From Topomyia yanbarensis (lineage: Eukaryota; Arthropoda; Insecta; Diptera; Culicidae): a stretch of DNA of 64,000 nucleotides. The notes beneath the pieces are model-generated. The model had not been told where the DNA came from. It worked only from the letters and a program-made list of their open reading frames with translations, and searched no databases. Position 1 is the stretch's first letter. Each line of letters starts with the position of its first letter. Below are positions 37,211-54,371 of this stretch, in pieces. The DNA lies in assembly GCF_030247195.1 (NCBI RefSeq), contig NC_080672.1, positions 192,624,199 through 192,688,198 of the forward strand. The letters run 5' to 3'. The translations under genes were made by a program, and so were the position numbers.

Positions 37211-38876
37211 TCAACTAATATAAAAAAATCGGTAAGAAAGTTCTAAGAAAGTTTGCCGAAGATACTATATATCTAAAACCAACGGTGTAGGCGCAAACAG
37301 TTTTGTCTTCCTAAATACAGCTTTGGGACCATAGTGCAGTGTTAGTGAGTTCCGATGGCGATTTGTAAACGATTGGCATGTAAAAGCGAGCGAGGCGTAC
37401 GGCAGAACTACTCGGGTGAGCTCGGTCCATGTCTGTGTGCGTTTTTAATTTTCTTACAGGTACTGTGTATGCGACAAAGGAGAAATGTGACGGCAACGAA
37501 CGTGCCATGGTGATTGAACGAGTGTCAATAAACGAGTGAGTGTGGGAGAGTGTTTTGAGTGTTCCCATGCCTAAATATCTCGCGTGTTTTTAGTGAACCG
37601 CCGATAGGCGTGCTGTCGGAGTTCGCTTTGAGGGGGAATTCCAGACAGTCGCTTGGTATTTTCGGAGACGTCTGCCCGCTGGGTTCCGCGATGTTCGCGA
37701 GGTTGGGTTGGCAGCCCCCTTGTGGGGTTTCGTGTCAGTTAACGGATGTCAGCTAGTCGATTTCCTCGATTTTCCCAAGGCTAATAATCGATTATTGATT
37801 TTCGAGTATTCTAGTGATTAATCGATTATCTGCGTTAATTAAGTACAGAACGCATGACTACTTGTGTTGCCTTTGCGGACTTGCGGCCGGAGGGAGTTTG
37901 GTGCGCTTTGACGGTATTTTTGTCTGCTGTTTTTGGCGCTTCGCTAGCCTGTGTGTAACGAATCGAAATGGATCAATACCGGAATGTGAACTTGTCGTTT
38001 TCGGGACAGTGTGGTGTTTGGTATCATGTGTGCTAGTTGACTTTGTTGCCAAGCCGAGGTGCGCAAAATAAAACTTTATGAATGCTAAAAGATCAATAGA
38101 GATTAAGTATACAGTAGTTAAATTAATCGCGCGCGGAATTGATTGCTCCGAATCGACATTGTATTATTTACTTAGAATCGGTATTTTATTGAACTATTGT
38201 CTTAGAAATAACACAGTTTTTCATACTACGTTTTTGAAGTTCAATATTAGTAAAAATCACTTTTGCTACGAAACCATTATACATGTGCAATTCCAACTAT
38301 CTATAAGAATACTACAATAAACTCACACACAAATACCTGTTGCATATGATTTCGAATTTATTTCAAACGATCGGCGGGTAAAGTTAGCACCGATACAGCA
38401 GAAACCACCAAAAATTCGTCGCGTGATAAAAAGGGGGATGAAACCGATTTATTAAAATATCCAAGGCTCCTCATAGTCGGCTATCAGGAGTTCAAGTTGC
38501 TTATTCGGCCTACCGTACTAATACAACAAATGATAAATTCCCCAAATTCTCGGCAGCCGGCTGACCAGAGCAATTATTGCATGATAACGCTATTAGCACA
38601 CTTACTAACAAATCTTCCCTTCCCGTGATACATGTGGAGATGCAGAGGATTCCTCGGTCTCTGGTAGCAACATGTATCGGACTAACATTCCTTCCTTCCC
38701 CGGAAGATCTGTATACGGACGTGGCCGGTGTCGGTATTGATCAGCATGCAGGGATTAATATCGATTGCACAATGTGATTCATCATGTTATTCCCCAGCAT
38801 GTTGTTCCAATGAACATTTTGCAATCTAAATTGGTTCTGGTCAATCACGGAGTAGCAACCACGGGCGATCTCTTAT
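37211..38876. other. No gene recognised
   Basis: A somewhat GC-richer stretch (37320-38060) with several short frames but none with a recognisable motif or conserved neighbour. It could be a LINE 5' UTR, an untranslated exon or old host DNA. A mirror-like ATCGATTATTGATT / TTAATCGATTA pair occurs at 37788-37830. Confidence 0.4.
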
Positions 38877-39224
38877 GCTTATGCTTTAAATTGGCTGACA
38901 GTTTTAGATATCACAGCCGGAGGAAAACAAACCTCCAATTAGTGTGTGTGAAATGACTTGCATAGAACTCTATTGTTTATACCCTACCATTTCGGTACGG
39001 TACCGTGTCTCCTTAGTTAACCGGATCGTCATGTGCAACTCGCCCAGGTTAAAATGCAGCTTCAGTGCACCTTTCAGCCCGTTCACAGTCCTGATATCAT
39101 CCTGGTCTATACACATAATCACTGTCTAAGGGCTTAAGGCTTTAACTTCTGCCTTTTCACCCAGTGATGTGGTAAAAATCTCTTGTATAATTGAGCTGTT
39201 AATCGTGGGGTCCTCCTTCAACTC

Positions 39225-39475
39225 GAGTATATGTATGTAATTGTGTATATGTGTGTATGTATGTATATATGTATTACAATGCGTATATGTATGTAGGTAT
39301 TTGTATATGTATGTGTGTATGAATGTATGTGTATATTTTTTATGTATACATGTGTGTATCTATGTATGTTTACATTCGTATTGATTTACATGTCGTTTAA
39401 ATTTCATTATTTTTTTGGTTTGTGTGTGTGTATGTGTATATGTGTGTATATGTACATATAAATGTTCAAAAAATT
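39225..39475. repeat. TATG/TG-rich simple repeat
   Basis: Degenerate TATG, TG and TATA units on the plus strand, mirrored as CATA-rich sequence at about 42420-42655 in the other palindrome arm. Confidence 0.85.
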
Positions 39476-40095
39476 GTTGCATTATACACGGGATTGTTTT
39501 GTAGTGCACATATATAATCTATTAATGTGACAAACTGATACTTCTGGATAGAAGTCAGATCTTCCTCCAATTACAGCCCCTTGGAGATCTCCAATGGAAC
39601 AACTTACACAAGTTCAACAGGCAGTGACACCAGACTAAGAGAAACAAAAGTGCTGAGGAAAACACGGAGTCTATCGGTTCTTTTTTATTATTTCCCCTTT
39701 TCTTTCTTAAATAAGCAGGAATTCAAGACATGTGGATGAGAGTCAAAGGAGACATAAATGGGAGATAGAAATGAAGGTAGAAAACTACAAAAATGGTAAG
39801 TTTTTTAGTACACATGTGTTATGTTATATATACAAATTGAACCAATATACTAAATACGCGTCGATTTCCTGCTTAAATGGAATCGAAAGTCTTACTTTAA
39901 TGTTACAATCCAATTGATACAAACATTACAGTAAGGCGGGGCTAGTTGATGGAACGATGACCTCGGAACATGTCTGGCACTGTACACGAAATGGGTCATC
40001 GGAAAGTCAATTGAGCTAACACCTTCCTAAATCCGTGAACCAAGTTATTTGCATATATGTTTAAATACATGCAAACATCTTTTTTCTGTAAATCA

Positions 40096-41770
<1,675 letters not shown>

Positions 41771-43000
41771 ATCCTATCTCCCACTAGCTGGTAGTGATTT
41801 ACAGAAAAAAGATGTTTGCATGTATTTAAACATATATGCAAATAACTTGGTTCACGGATTTAGGAAGGTGTTAGCTCAATTGACTTTCCGATGACCCATT
41901 TCGTGTACAGTGCCAGACATGTTCCGAGGTCATCGTTCCATCAACTAGCCCCGCCTTACTGTAATGTTTGTATCAATTGGATTGTAACATTACAGTAAGA
42001 CTTTCGATTCCATTTAAGCAGGAAAACGACGCGTATTTAGTTTATTGGTTCAGTTTGTATATATAACATAACAAATGTGTACTAAAAAACTTACCATTTT
42101 TGTAGTTTTCTACCTTCATTTCTGTCTCCCATTTATGTCTCCTTTGACTCTCATCCACATGTCTTGAATTCCTGCTTATTTAAGAAAGAAAAGGGGAAAT
42201 AATAAAAAAGAACCGATAGACTCCGTGTTTTCCTCAGCACTTTTGTTTCTCTTAGTCTGGTGTCACTGCCTGTTGAACTTGTGTAAGTTGTTCCATTGGA
42301 GATCTCCAAGGGGCTGTAATTGGAGGAAGATCTGACTTCTATCCAGAAGTATCAGTTTTTCACATTAATAGATTATATATGTGCACTACAAAACAATCCC
42401 GTGTATAATGCAACAATTTTTTGAACATTTATATGTACATATACACACATATACACATACACACACACAAACCAAAAAAATAATGAAATTTAAACGACAT
42501 GTAAATCAATACGAATGTAAACATACATAGATACACACATGTATACATAAAAAATATACACATACATTCATACACACATACATATACAAATATTTACATA
42601 CATATACGCATTGTAATACATACACACATATACACAATTACATACATATACTCGAGTTGAAGGAGGACCCCACGATTAACAGCTCAATTATACAAGAGGT
42701 TTTTACCACATCATTGGGTGAAAAGGCAGAAGTTAAAGCCTTAAGCCCTTAGACAGTGATTATGTGTATAGACCAGGATGATATCAGGACTTGAACGGGC
42801 TGAAAGGTGCACTGAAGCTGCATTTTAACCTGGGCGAGTTGCACATGACGATCCGGTTAACTAAGGAGACACGGTACCGTACCGAAATGGTAGGGTATAA
42901 ACAATAGAGTTCTATGCAAGTCATTTCACACACACTAATTGGAGGTTTGTTTTGCTCCGGCTGTGATATCTAAAACTGTCAGCCAATTTAAAGCATAAGC

Positions 43001-44099
<1,099 letters not shown>

Positions 44100-44490
44100 A
44101 AAAAAGTATCATATTCAGCCAAAACAAAAAATACGTGTTAATTATTTTTAGCTAAAGAATGCAAGAAAAAAATTTGGAAGGAATTCAAATTTTGGTTGTA
44201 AATCTGACGGGGGATGACCCATATAACCATTGTTGTGAAAAGTTGTAATTATGAGATGGATCGAATATTGTTATTCTCCCTTGTATAAAATGTGTTGAGG
44301 GGAGTAAGTGCGTTCAACCTAATATTGGAGCCAATATTTTCCAGTCGTATTTAAAAAACTATTAACACTAGGTCGAAATTTCTCCCTGATTTGAATACAA
44401 ATTCCCTGAAAATTCCAGGTTTTTCCAGGTCAAATAGAATTCCCTGAAATTCCCTGATTTTCCAGGTTTTTTCCAGGAATCGCCACCCTG

Positions 44491-44745
44491 ATAACAAACA
44501 ATATTTATCTGTGAAGAGATGAAAAATTTTCAATTTTGACGCATTTACTTCCCAGTGTGCGTTTAAAATATCTAAAACTATTGATTTTCAAATCCTCGTA
44601 ACTAGCAATAATAAACAATATTTGTCTGTGAGAAGTTGAAAAATTTTCAATTTTGACGCATTTACTTCCCAGTGTGCGTTTAAAATGTCTAAAACTATTT
44701 ATTTTCAACTCCTAGTAACTCGCGACATTTATTATCAAAAAGTTG
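44491..44745 (-). repeat. About 115-bp minisatellite, two units (left palindrome arm)
   Basis: Units with TTTTAAACGCACACTGGG and AAATGCGTCAAAATTGAA (minus sense), also present at 48487-48741 and as a longer array at 54887-55640. It abuts a transposon end (CCACCCTG) at 44490. Confidence 0.85.
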
Positions 44746-46469
44746 AAAAAAGTTCAAAATAATTGAATTTATATAGCGTCTACCATTCCGTATATCGAAC
44801 GATCGTAAAAACTCGAACGAACGATCGTAAAAACTGGTTCCGTAAAACAATCGTTGAATGGCCGAAAAGCTTCTTCCACCGCAAGTCTGTTCGTAATATC
44901 TAGGATGAGATCTTCTTCATTTCACTCCTAAATGGGAACCGTCGTAGTATGTGCTTCAGACCAGTTATTGTATTGGCAAACATTAGTTCATAGAATTCTA
45001 TGAATTCTCATAATTATTATTACATAGAAAATTTTAACATATTTGAACAAAAAATGTCTTATTGAATTCAATTATACAATGTTTACTGCTTCAATCGGCC
45101 AAATCAATGGTACGAATATTTTTTGCATTCAAACAATAATTAACTTTTAATCTCAATAAACATTTCCAGTTTGATTAATTTTGCAATCATTTCAATAAAA
45201 TAATTTTTGAAAAAGAGAACGATATTTGTTACTGAAATGATTTTATTGAATTCAATAAATAAATGTATTTTCTTTCTAGCTATATTTTTTCACTGAATTA
45301 AATCCATATAATTCAAAAAAAATAAAAAAAACTATTGAATGATTGCAAAAAAATGTAACGTAACTATAATAGCAACTACCGGTGTGAAAACAGATTATTA
45401 TTTTGGCAACCTATTTACCAACGACCGGTGCGAAAACGGGTGTCTAAATATATTATTATCGTTTAGCGTAATCAAAATACACACGCATTTGCTTACGCAC
45501 CGGTGCTAATAGTCTAACTGCACCGGAGCGTGGGTAATAGCGATTTGCTAACCGCCATCATAACCAGGGATGCATGAAGCACAGCACGAGAGCCTAACAC
45601 GAGCTGAGCGGCCGCTTTGAACGAACCAAAAGCAATAAGCATACATAGTTGGAACCTGTGTACATTTTTCGCGACATGTCAAGCCACCCGTACATTCACG
45701 CTCTGCTGAAAATGTGTCATGTCTCAAACAGGTTAGCTTCCCAGCCTCGATGGTTGGGTGACATGTCATGGAATTTAAATGCGTCATCGGTCAAGAGTCA
45801 TGAGGTCATGAGGATAATTTACCTGTCGCGCGTAAGGCGATACCAGTCACAAAGTTTACGAACCTGTACAAAGATGAACATTTTGTTATGGTTTGCTAGT
45901 TTGACCTGTATCTTATTCTTGATTGTTTAAGTATCGTGCAGTGGCAGACTTTCGTTTTTTGTATTTCGAAGCCTTTGAAGAGGAGATAATACTATATTGA
46001 AAAGCCAGAGAAAGCTGGGTTTTATTAAATTATGCGAAAGCCATCTGACATACGTCCTTCGGACGCTACAGTCAAATATATTCGGATGGGAGAAAATTTG
46101 CGCTTTAATCTATGTGAGAATCCTGCCATACCCCAGATAATAGATTTTTAGCCAGAGTTTTACATAAATTTTTAGCCTAAATGTCCGTCATCTGTGGTAA
46201 TATTGCAGAGAGTATAGTTGGGTAAATATATCTGCGTTTTAAGAATGTTCAATGGCGATTTTGAATCGCAGAATAGTGGGCTTATTCAGGAATACTTGAT
46301 ACGCTGGACTGCACCCACTCGAAATGGAAACATTACTGTACAACTTGGACAGAATAGTATACAGTAAAACAAAAATAATGAAGTGGTAGCATTTTATGCG
46401 TGGCTTCAATAATGATATTAACTTGCTGAAGTAAACTGCGTTGTTTTCCGAGGGTGATACACGGAGTAC

Positions 46470-46759
<290 letters not shown>

Positions 46760-48486
46760 GTACTCCGTGTATCACCCTCGGAAAACAACGCAGTTTACTT
46801 CAGCAAGTTAATATCATTATTGAAGCCACGCATAAAATGCTACCACTTCATTATTTTTGTTTTACTGTATACTATTCTGTCCAAGTTGTACAGTAATGTT
46901 TCCATTTCGAGTGGGTGCAGTCCAGCGTATCAAGTATTCCTGAATAAGCCCACTATTCTGCGATTCAAAATCGCCATTGAACATTCTTAAAACGCAGATA
47001 TATTTACCCAACTATACTCTCTGCAATATTACCACAGATGACGGACATTTAGGCTAAAAATTTATGTAAAACTCTGGCTAAAAATCTATTATCTGGGGTA
47101 TGGCAGGATTCTCACATAGATTAAAGCGCAAATTTTCTCCCATCCGAATATATTTGACTGTAGCGTCCGAGGGACGTATGTCAGATGGCTTTCGCATAAT
47201 TTAATAAAACCCAGCTTTCTCTGGCTTTTCAATATAGTATTATCTCCTCTTCAAAGGCTTCGAAATACAAAAAACGAAAGTCTGCCACTGCACGATACTT
47301 AAACGAGCAAGAATAAGATACAGGTCAAACTAGCAAACCATAACAAAATGTTCATCTTTGTACAGGTTCGTAAACTTTGTGACTGGTATCGCCTTACGCG
47401 CGACAGGTAAATTATCCTCATGACCTCATGACTCTTGACCGATGACGCATTTAAATTCCATGACATGTCACCCAACCATCGAGGCTGGGAAGCTAACCTG
47501 TTTGAGACATGACACATTTTCAGCAGAGCGTGAATGTACGGGTGGCTTGACATGTCGCGAAAAATGTACACAGGTTCCAACTATGTATGCTTATTGCTTT
47601 TGGTTCGTTCAAAGCGGCCGCTCAGCTCGTGTTAGGCTCTCGTGCTGTGCTTCATGCATCCCTGGTTATGATGGCGGTTAGCAAATCGCTATTACCCACG
47701 CTCCGGTGCAGTTAGACTATTAGCACCGGTGCGTAAGCAAATGCGTGTGTATTTTGATTACGCTAAACGATAATAATATATTTAGACACCCGTTTTCGCA
47801 CCGGTCGTACCGGTAAATAGGTTGCCAAAATAATAATCTGTTTTCACACCGGTAGTTGCTATTATAGTTACGTTACATTTTTTTGCAATCATTCAATAGT
47901 TTTTTTTTATTTTTTTTGAATTATATGGATTTAATTCAGTGAAAAAATATAGCTAGAAAGAAAATACATTTATTTATTGAATTCAATAAAATCATTTCAG
48001 TAACAAATATCGTTCTCTTTTTCAAAAATTATTTTATTGAAATGATTGCAAAATTAATCAAACTGGAAATGTTTATTGAGATTAAAAGTTAATTATTGTT
48101 TGAATGCAAAAAATATTCGTACCATTGATTTGGCCGATTGAAGCAGTAAACATTGTATAATTGAATTCAATAAGACATTTTTTGTTCAAATATGTTAAAA
48201 TTTTCTATGTAATAATAATTATGAGAATTCATAGAATTCTATGAACTAATGTTTGCCAATACAATAACTGGTCTGAAGCACATACTACGACGGTTCCCAT
48301 TTAGGAGTGAAATGAAGAAGATCTCATCCTAGATATTACGAACAGACTTGCGGTGGAAGAAGCTTTTCGGCCATTCAACGATTGTTTTACGGAACCAGTT
48401 TTTACGATCGTTCGTTCGAGTTTTTACGATCGTTCGATATACGGAATGGTAGACGCTATATAAATTCAATTATTTTGAACTTTTTT

Positions 48487-48741
48487 CAACTTTTTGATAA
48501 TAAATGTCGCGAGTTACTAGGAGTTGAAAATAAATAGTTTTAGACATTTTAAACGCACACTGGGAAGTAAATGCGTCAAAATTGAAAATTTTTCAACTTC
48601 TCACAGACAAATATTGTTTGTTATTGCTAGTTACGAGGATTTGAAAATCAATAGTTTTAGATATTTTAAACGCACACTGGGAAGTAAATGCGTCAAAATT
48701 GAAAATTTTTCATCTCTTCACAGATAAATATTGTTTGTTAT
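48487..48741 (+). repeat. About 115-bp minisatellite, two units (right palindrome arm)
   Basis: The mirror of 44491-44745. It ends TTTGTTAT directly against CAGGGTGGCG at 48742. The array resumes with GTTATTGCGAG at 54887, suggesting the array was split by an insertion. Confidence 0.85.
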
Positions 48742-49006
48742 CAGGGTGGCGATTCCTGGAAAAAACCTGGAAAATCAGGGAATTTCAGGGAATTCTATTT
48801 GACCTGGAAAAACCTGGAATTTTCAGGGAATTTGTATTCAAATCAGGGAGAAATTTCGACCTAGTGTTAATAGTTTTTTAAATACGACTGGAAAATATTG
48901 GCTCCAATATTAGGTTGAACGCACTTACTCCCCTCAACACATTTTATACAAGGGAGAATAACAATATTCGATCCATCTCATAATTACAACTTTTCACAAC
49001 AATGGT

Positions 49007-50098
49007 TATATGGGTCATCCCCCGTCAGATTTACAACCAAAATTTGAATTCCTTCCAAATTTTTTTCTTGCATTCTTTAGCTAAAAATAATTAACACGTA
49101 TTTTTTGTTTTGGCTGAATATGATACTTTTTTCAAGTTATTAAATTTGTAACTTTCGAAGTTTATAAAATCGAACATTTTTCAATCACTGATAACTGCAT
49201 GGAAAAAAATATTATTTACAAAAAGTAGTTTTTGCATGAGCTTACCGAAAAAAACATTAAAAATATTTTTTTGTTATATAGCTTATGAAATCTGCAATTA
49301 TTATAAACAAATTAATTTTTTTTTGAAAGTTGGACCAATTTTAAATATTAAGAATCATGTTCAATCTTTTTTTGTGAAAAAATATGGAGTGGATATCAAA
49401 ATACAATGCGAGATATTACAGTTATAAACTGAAAACAAGCCAATTTTACAGCAAACGACCAGTGACAGACCTGTTATAATTGTATTATCTCGTGAAGTAC
49501 TTGGAGATCCATTCAGTAATTTTTACCTAATCTTCGCAATATAATTATAAATGATTTCAAAAAATAGTAAAATGTTTTTGGTTTAAGTTAAAAAAAATTG
49601 CTTCTAGTATTTGCAGAATACATAAGTTACATAGCAAAAACAATTTCGGTGAGCTCATGCGAAAAGGAAACTTAATAAATTATTTAATATTTTTTCTACA
49701 AACTGAATAGTTTCTGAGTAGAAGATTCATTGATTCCAGCGTATACTGAGTAGGTCTAATTGCCTACGGGTCCGCTACCCCCCTTTTGGTCTTTCATACA
49801 GTGGTATGCTGAATGCAGAATTGTAACGAAATTTGAGCGTACTGTTAAGTGGAGCCGCATGCAGAGCAAGACTCGAGCTAGGATGGTGGCTACCAACATA
49901 CATACATACAAATTGAATAGTTTCTGAGTTATCAGTGATTGAAAAATGTTCAATTCAATAAAATTCAAAATTTTGCAAACTCATAAATTGAAAAAAATAA
50001 TCATATTCAACAAAAACAAAACATAGTGTGGACAATTTTCAGCTAAAGATTGCAAAAAAAATTTTGATTGTGAATCTGACGTGGAATTACTCATATAT
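49007..50098. mobile_element. Foldback MITE, about 1.1 kb
   Basis: The arms start TATATGGGTCATCC and end ATTACTCATATA. They share inverted text including CGTCAGATT, TTTAGCT and TTTTTCAATCACTGATAACT over about 200 bp each. TA-type ends suggest a Tc1/mariner-derived MITE. Palindrome 2 breaks inside its left arm at 49133. Short frames within are not considered genes. Confidence 0.7.
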
Positions 50099-50398
50099 AA
50101 TATTTTATATGGATGCCAATTGATTTATCGACGGGCTTGTTGTGATTCTTCTGACTCAAGGTAAATACATATAAGTACGCTTGGTGTGCACAGGCCGTTT
50201 ACTTTGACACGGCTCAATGCATTAGCTTGGCCGAACCGTTAATTTTTTACATAGTGGTAGAGTAATTATGCCTATTAAATTGAACATATTGTTGATAATC
50301 TAGTTGCATTTCCAAAATAATAAAGCAATAAATTCTTTAAAAACTACAAGGGGCAGCCCTATGGGGTTGAACGACCTGTAGACGTAGGACTACACTAC

Positions 50399-50608
50399 TT
50401 AAGGTTGAACAGAGAAGGGGCAAAAATCGAAAACGAAAAAAGCAGTTTTTTCTCCACACCGTGTGTTGGATCTTCATAAAAATTAATCGGCAGTACTGTA
50501 ACAAGATTCTACATAAGCCGATTGATTTCTATGAAGATCTAACAAACGGTGTGGAGGAAAACTGCTTTTTTCGTTTTCAATTTTTGCCCATTCTCTGTGC
50601 AACCTTAA
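50399..50608. mobile_element. Palindromic MITE with TTAA ends, 210 bp
   Basis: Starts TTAAGGTTGAACAGAGAA and ends CTCTGTGCAACCTTAA. Almost the whole element folds into a hairpin: arms of about 90 bp contain GAAAACGAAAAAAGCAG and CACACCG with matching reverse complements. The end could be a TTAA duplication or a TA duplication with TIRs starting AGGTTG. Confidence 0.8.
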
Positions 50609-51159
50609 TATAAAATATTTATTTTCTTAGTACATTTAGAGTAATAATAAATCAAATATATTTCTTACGAATAGTTTAAGCACAACCAATCAACATCGAA
50701 TGTTACATATTGAACCAAACCTTCTTGGTTATCAAGTTATTTCATTTGTAGTAGGCGATCGAATCCAATTAAACTTATTTGAGAAGATCTGAAGAAAGAA
50801 GACAGAATAACTGTGACCGAACTAATACCTGAAACTAAATCTTTATAGCACATGATCAGCTTTTAAAAATTGTAAAAACTTTTCGATTGTATGTGGTAAA
50901 AAACCCAGACCGGTGAAGAAAAATCAAATTTTAGACAATATAATCACATTTCATGTATAGAGTAAGCTTTCTAGTTTTATTTTGTCATTAATTTAACTTT
51001 CCTAAAGTACGTATACAAATGTAGCGAATGCAGAGGTCTTAATCATATATCTGCGCTTTCTATCGATCCGTGTAAATTTGTTGCTAAGAAAGTTTTCGTC
51101 TTTGCGCAATGAAAGCACAGATTGCTATCATGCAGGTTACACATGCATCCGTTAACAAA
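50609..51159. other. No gene recognised
   Basis: AT-rich non-coding DNA without a convincing frame, RNA gene or terminal repeat. Confidence 0.5.
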
Positions 51160-51394
51160 CAGAGATGCCACATTGAAATCTGTGTTTCGGTCAAAAATAT
51201 CATTTTACCATCTGTGATGACTGAAACAGGAAAAAATCTGTGATAAATTTCCGAAAAATCACAATATTTCCAAAAATCTATCCAATTTTCATCAAAATGC
51301 CAAAAATCTACCATCTGTGAAAAGGAATCTGTGGTCAAAAATCGTGAAAAAAATCTCTGACATTACAGAAAAATCTGTAAATATAGTAACCCTG
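51160..51394. mobile_element. Small hAT-like MITE, 235 bp
   Basis: The left end is CAGAGATGCCACATT; the right end (reverse complement) is CAGGGTTACTATATT, followed by CAGATTTTTCTG. Both fit the CAGNGNTNCCA consensus of hAT ends. The flanks TTAACAAA and CCAACAAA match at 6 of 8 positions, a decayed 8-bp duplication. The interior is AAAATCTGTG-rich and non-coding. Confidence 0.6.
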
Positions 51395-54371
51395 CCAACA
51401 AATTTGATATACCTACATTCGCCTCAAACATTGAACCCAAGCGAACAAAACAAAATGAGTCAACGCTGATGATGATGGGTAGAGCGAAAGAGACAACTAG
51501 TATCACGACACTATGTTAGCCGTGTTTGCAAATGGAGCTCGAATGTACAAGCGATTTTGTGTAGGAATAACTGTATTCGAGATTGTACATAAAAGTGTGC
51601 TGGAAACGAGCACAACACAAAAGAAAGCATAGCTCTAGATAGCGTATCTTCACAAGTAGTGTAACGGACTTCTCACTCAGCTACACTGGCTGTGAAAACA
51701 CACAGCGCAGTGATCTGCTTCGCCTGCCGTTCAACAGGCAACTGAGCTTGTCCGGCCAAATTCGTTCTTTATATAGTCGATGATAACGTTATTCATAGAA
51801 GCGTAGCGCGCTAGGTACACAAATCTGTCGTACCGGGCTTGGGAAGCTCTATCTTCTGTGTGTAATTGCGTGATATTTTGACAAGGTATCAAAAAAATTT
51901 GGGTTTATCTATTGGAATCCATTCTTAAAAGTATTTCGGGGCGATTCGTGCAAAAAATTTGAAAATTTATCGGTGGCTGAATTATTTGCGTTCAAAATTA
52001 GACCACTTTTCGTTACATATAATTTTTGTAGAATTTGCAAAGTGCACCCCCATATCGAAAACAAAGACGTAGTCCTACGTCAAAAAATTGCCGATTCTTG
52101 AAATAAATCTTCATGACCGTATAACAGTATACCGCATCGTAGCTGATCTCTTGCTTTGCGGCAGCTTATTTTTTGCTTATATGACCAATTTTGGGATTTG
52201 TAATCAACTAATTCTCAACGGCGTAAACTTGTTTTATTCAAGTTCTTTCATGTACTAGCCGTCGAGTTAATTCTGAGCGCTACTCAATTCCACTCGTGTT
52301 CAGTGCTAGTCCGTAGCGGCATTAGGTAACGCACAGCTTTCATACTTCTTATTCGCGCACGTTGGCTGCCCTTATTTTTTGTCTGCAGCTGAAATCATTT
52401 GTCTGCTCCGCTCACTGACAGACAGAATTATTAAGAAACTAAATAAAGTTGTGACGACCGCTCCGGGGTCAAATTATCAGATAGTCCCATCACGATTGTT
52501 AACAATCTCTGTGGCAAACCCAAGAATATTGACATCCATATTGCTTTGAAATTTACAAATAGTATTTCAAAGCTAGGACACACCTCCAGGACCGGGTGCT
52601 ATGCGGTAGAAACGACCAAAACGTTCGCTCAGGTCTACATCTTCAATTTTATCTCACTAAAATTTATGCCTAGTGATGTACTATGATGTCACCAAGTTTC
52701 AGGTTCGAGCTATGAAAGGTACATTGTAATTTTACTTGAAATCTGGAAAGGTACTCGCGTACTACGTCGTTACCTAACGGTTAAACACTCAACTCCGCTT
52801 AATAATTCAACGTTTTCAATATGGGTTTCCGTGTATAATAGAACTGTATGAAGATGACTTTCGCAAGCTTCAGTTTCAATATCACCTTCCGTTAACAGAC
52901 GGGCAGATACGACAATATTTAAAATCAACAAATAGTGTATTTAACCGAAGTTTGCCTCCCTTTTGCTGCGAAGCTTCACTCATATCACAACAAACAGACA
53001 AACGATCATCGCAAAAAAAAATCGGCAGTGTATTATCACTCACCATAGATCGTGGCGACTGTAACGTTTGCTTAACTTATAGCACTAGCTTGAGCAGAGA
53101 TAGAATATACACTAGTGTCCTTTTTGTGTGCTGCTATTGCCACATTGCATTAAAAATCGCTTTATTTATTTATTTGTTTGTATTTATTATATTCCAAGAT
53201 GGAATTTTCAACTGACCTTTTCACTGCCGTTTAACGCATAATTGTCTTATGTATAGAGGGAATCTCATAGAACATGGGACGAATACGATCTTAACGGCAG
53301 TTTAGAGGGTACCTAATTTCTGAAATGACGAATTGGTGGGAAAAATCATAAGCAGGCAAATGAGAGACTAAAAAACTGTTTGTCTCAAATCACAAGTAAA
53401 CTTACCAAAAACCGGTTTCTATAATTTGTTCGCAGACCTGTCTGTGTTTTCTTGTGATTATTCGACATTTTCTTGAATTATGCCCCTACTTTAAAGTTGT
53501 GAAAAAGTGCTGGAAACAATCTTCTTAGTACATATTCTGGAATACCTTCCTGTTGGTATGAAGTTTTTACTGGTTCACCCACTGTTGCAGTACACCCTGC
53601 TTTACCAAATATTTCTTGAGAAATTTAGAGTTCTCTATCGTCCAAAATTACTTTAATACTTCTTTTCGTTACATACCATGAAGCATGGTTGAAGTCTTCT
53701 ACGTCCAAGTTTTGTAATCCATTGCCACACAGGAAAAGTTGGTAGAATATCCACGCTACAATTTTCGAAGAAGTGTTTAGCCCTCATATTCTGCCTATCA
53801 CTATAATTCGGAATAATCAATACCTTCAATGACTTCGTTCCTTAATGATGCTTCGAATTATACACAAACACATTTGACGTTTTTATTTTATTATTATTTT
53901 ATTAGTGTACGAGCAGAATGTTTGTCTCACTATCGAATCCATTTCGTCGTTTCTTAAGATTGTAATTTACATTTCTTTTATATGTAGCTGATGGCAATCG
54001 AGTATTAGACGTTTTGGAAACGGTGTGAACAGAGCTTGCCGATTAGCCAAGCTTTTTAGAACTATTCCAATGAGATATCTTTTGATTTCCGTTTGGACCG
54101 CACATATTATTTCTAATTCGCATTTCTTTCGACCCATTTTTGAAAGCGCATTTAACATGTCATCGAATTATGTATTTTTGGATAAAAAAGACATACGTTC
54201 ATATTTGTAAAAAAATTCATTTTTGGTTGAATATATCAAGAGATCTATGTGTTTTTAGGTTTCCATATTTTGTCGCGAACAAACTTTACATTGCAAGTTG
54301 ACCTAAGAATGGGTTACGACCACCTTCAAGGGTGTTTGGAATGTAATAGAGTATGTTAAAACGGTGCCTAC
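51395..54371. other. No gene recognised
   Basis: About 3 kb with only short frames (for example 52952-53215, ending in a hydrophobic low-complexity tail), none supported by motifs. A TTTATTTATTTATTTG run lies near 53162. It could be the interior of the possible hAT-like insertion or old host DNA. Confidence 0.5.

Noticed and set aside
37311..38071. Possible host exon or gene in the GC-richer stretch
   Set aside because: No long frame, no splice pattern that can be supported, and no recognised protein.
44351..44708. Small frames with repeated SFRxFKRTLGSKCVKIENF text, also at 48524
   Set aside because: They are translation of the 115-bp minisatellite, mirrored in the palindrome.
45548..45930. 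Frames of 79 and 93 codons, mirrored at 47299-47681
   Set aside because: Overlapping on opposite strands, no recognisable domain, conserved only because the region is palindromic.
52952..53215. 87-codon frame with hydrophobic tail
   Set aside because: The tail is simple-repeat sequence and there is no supporting context.
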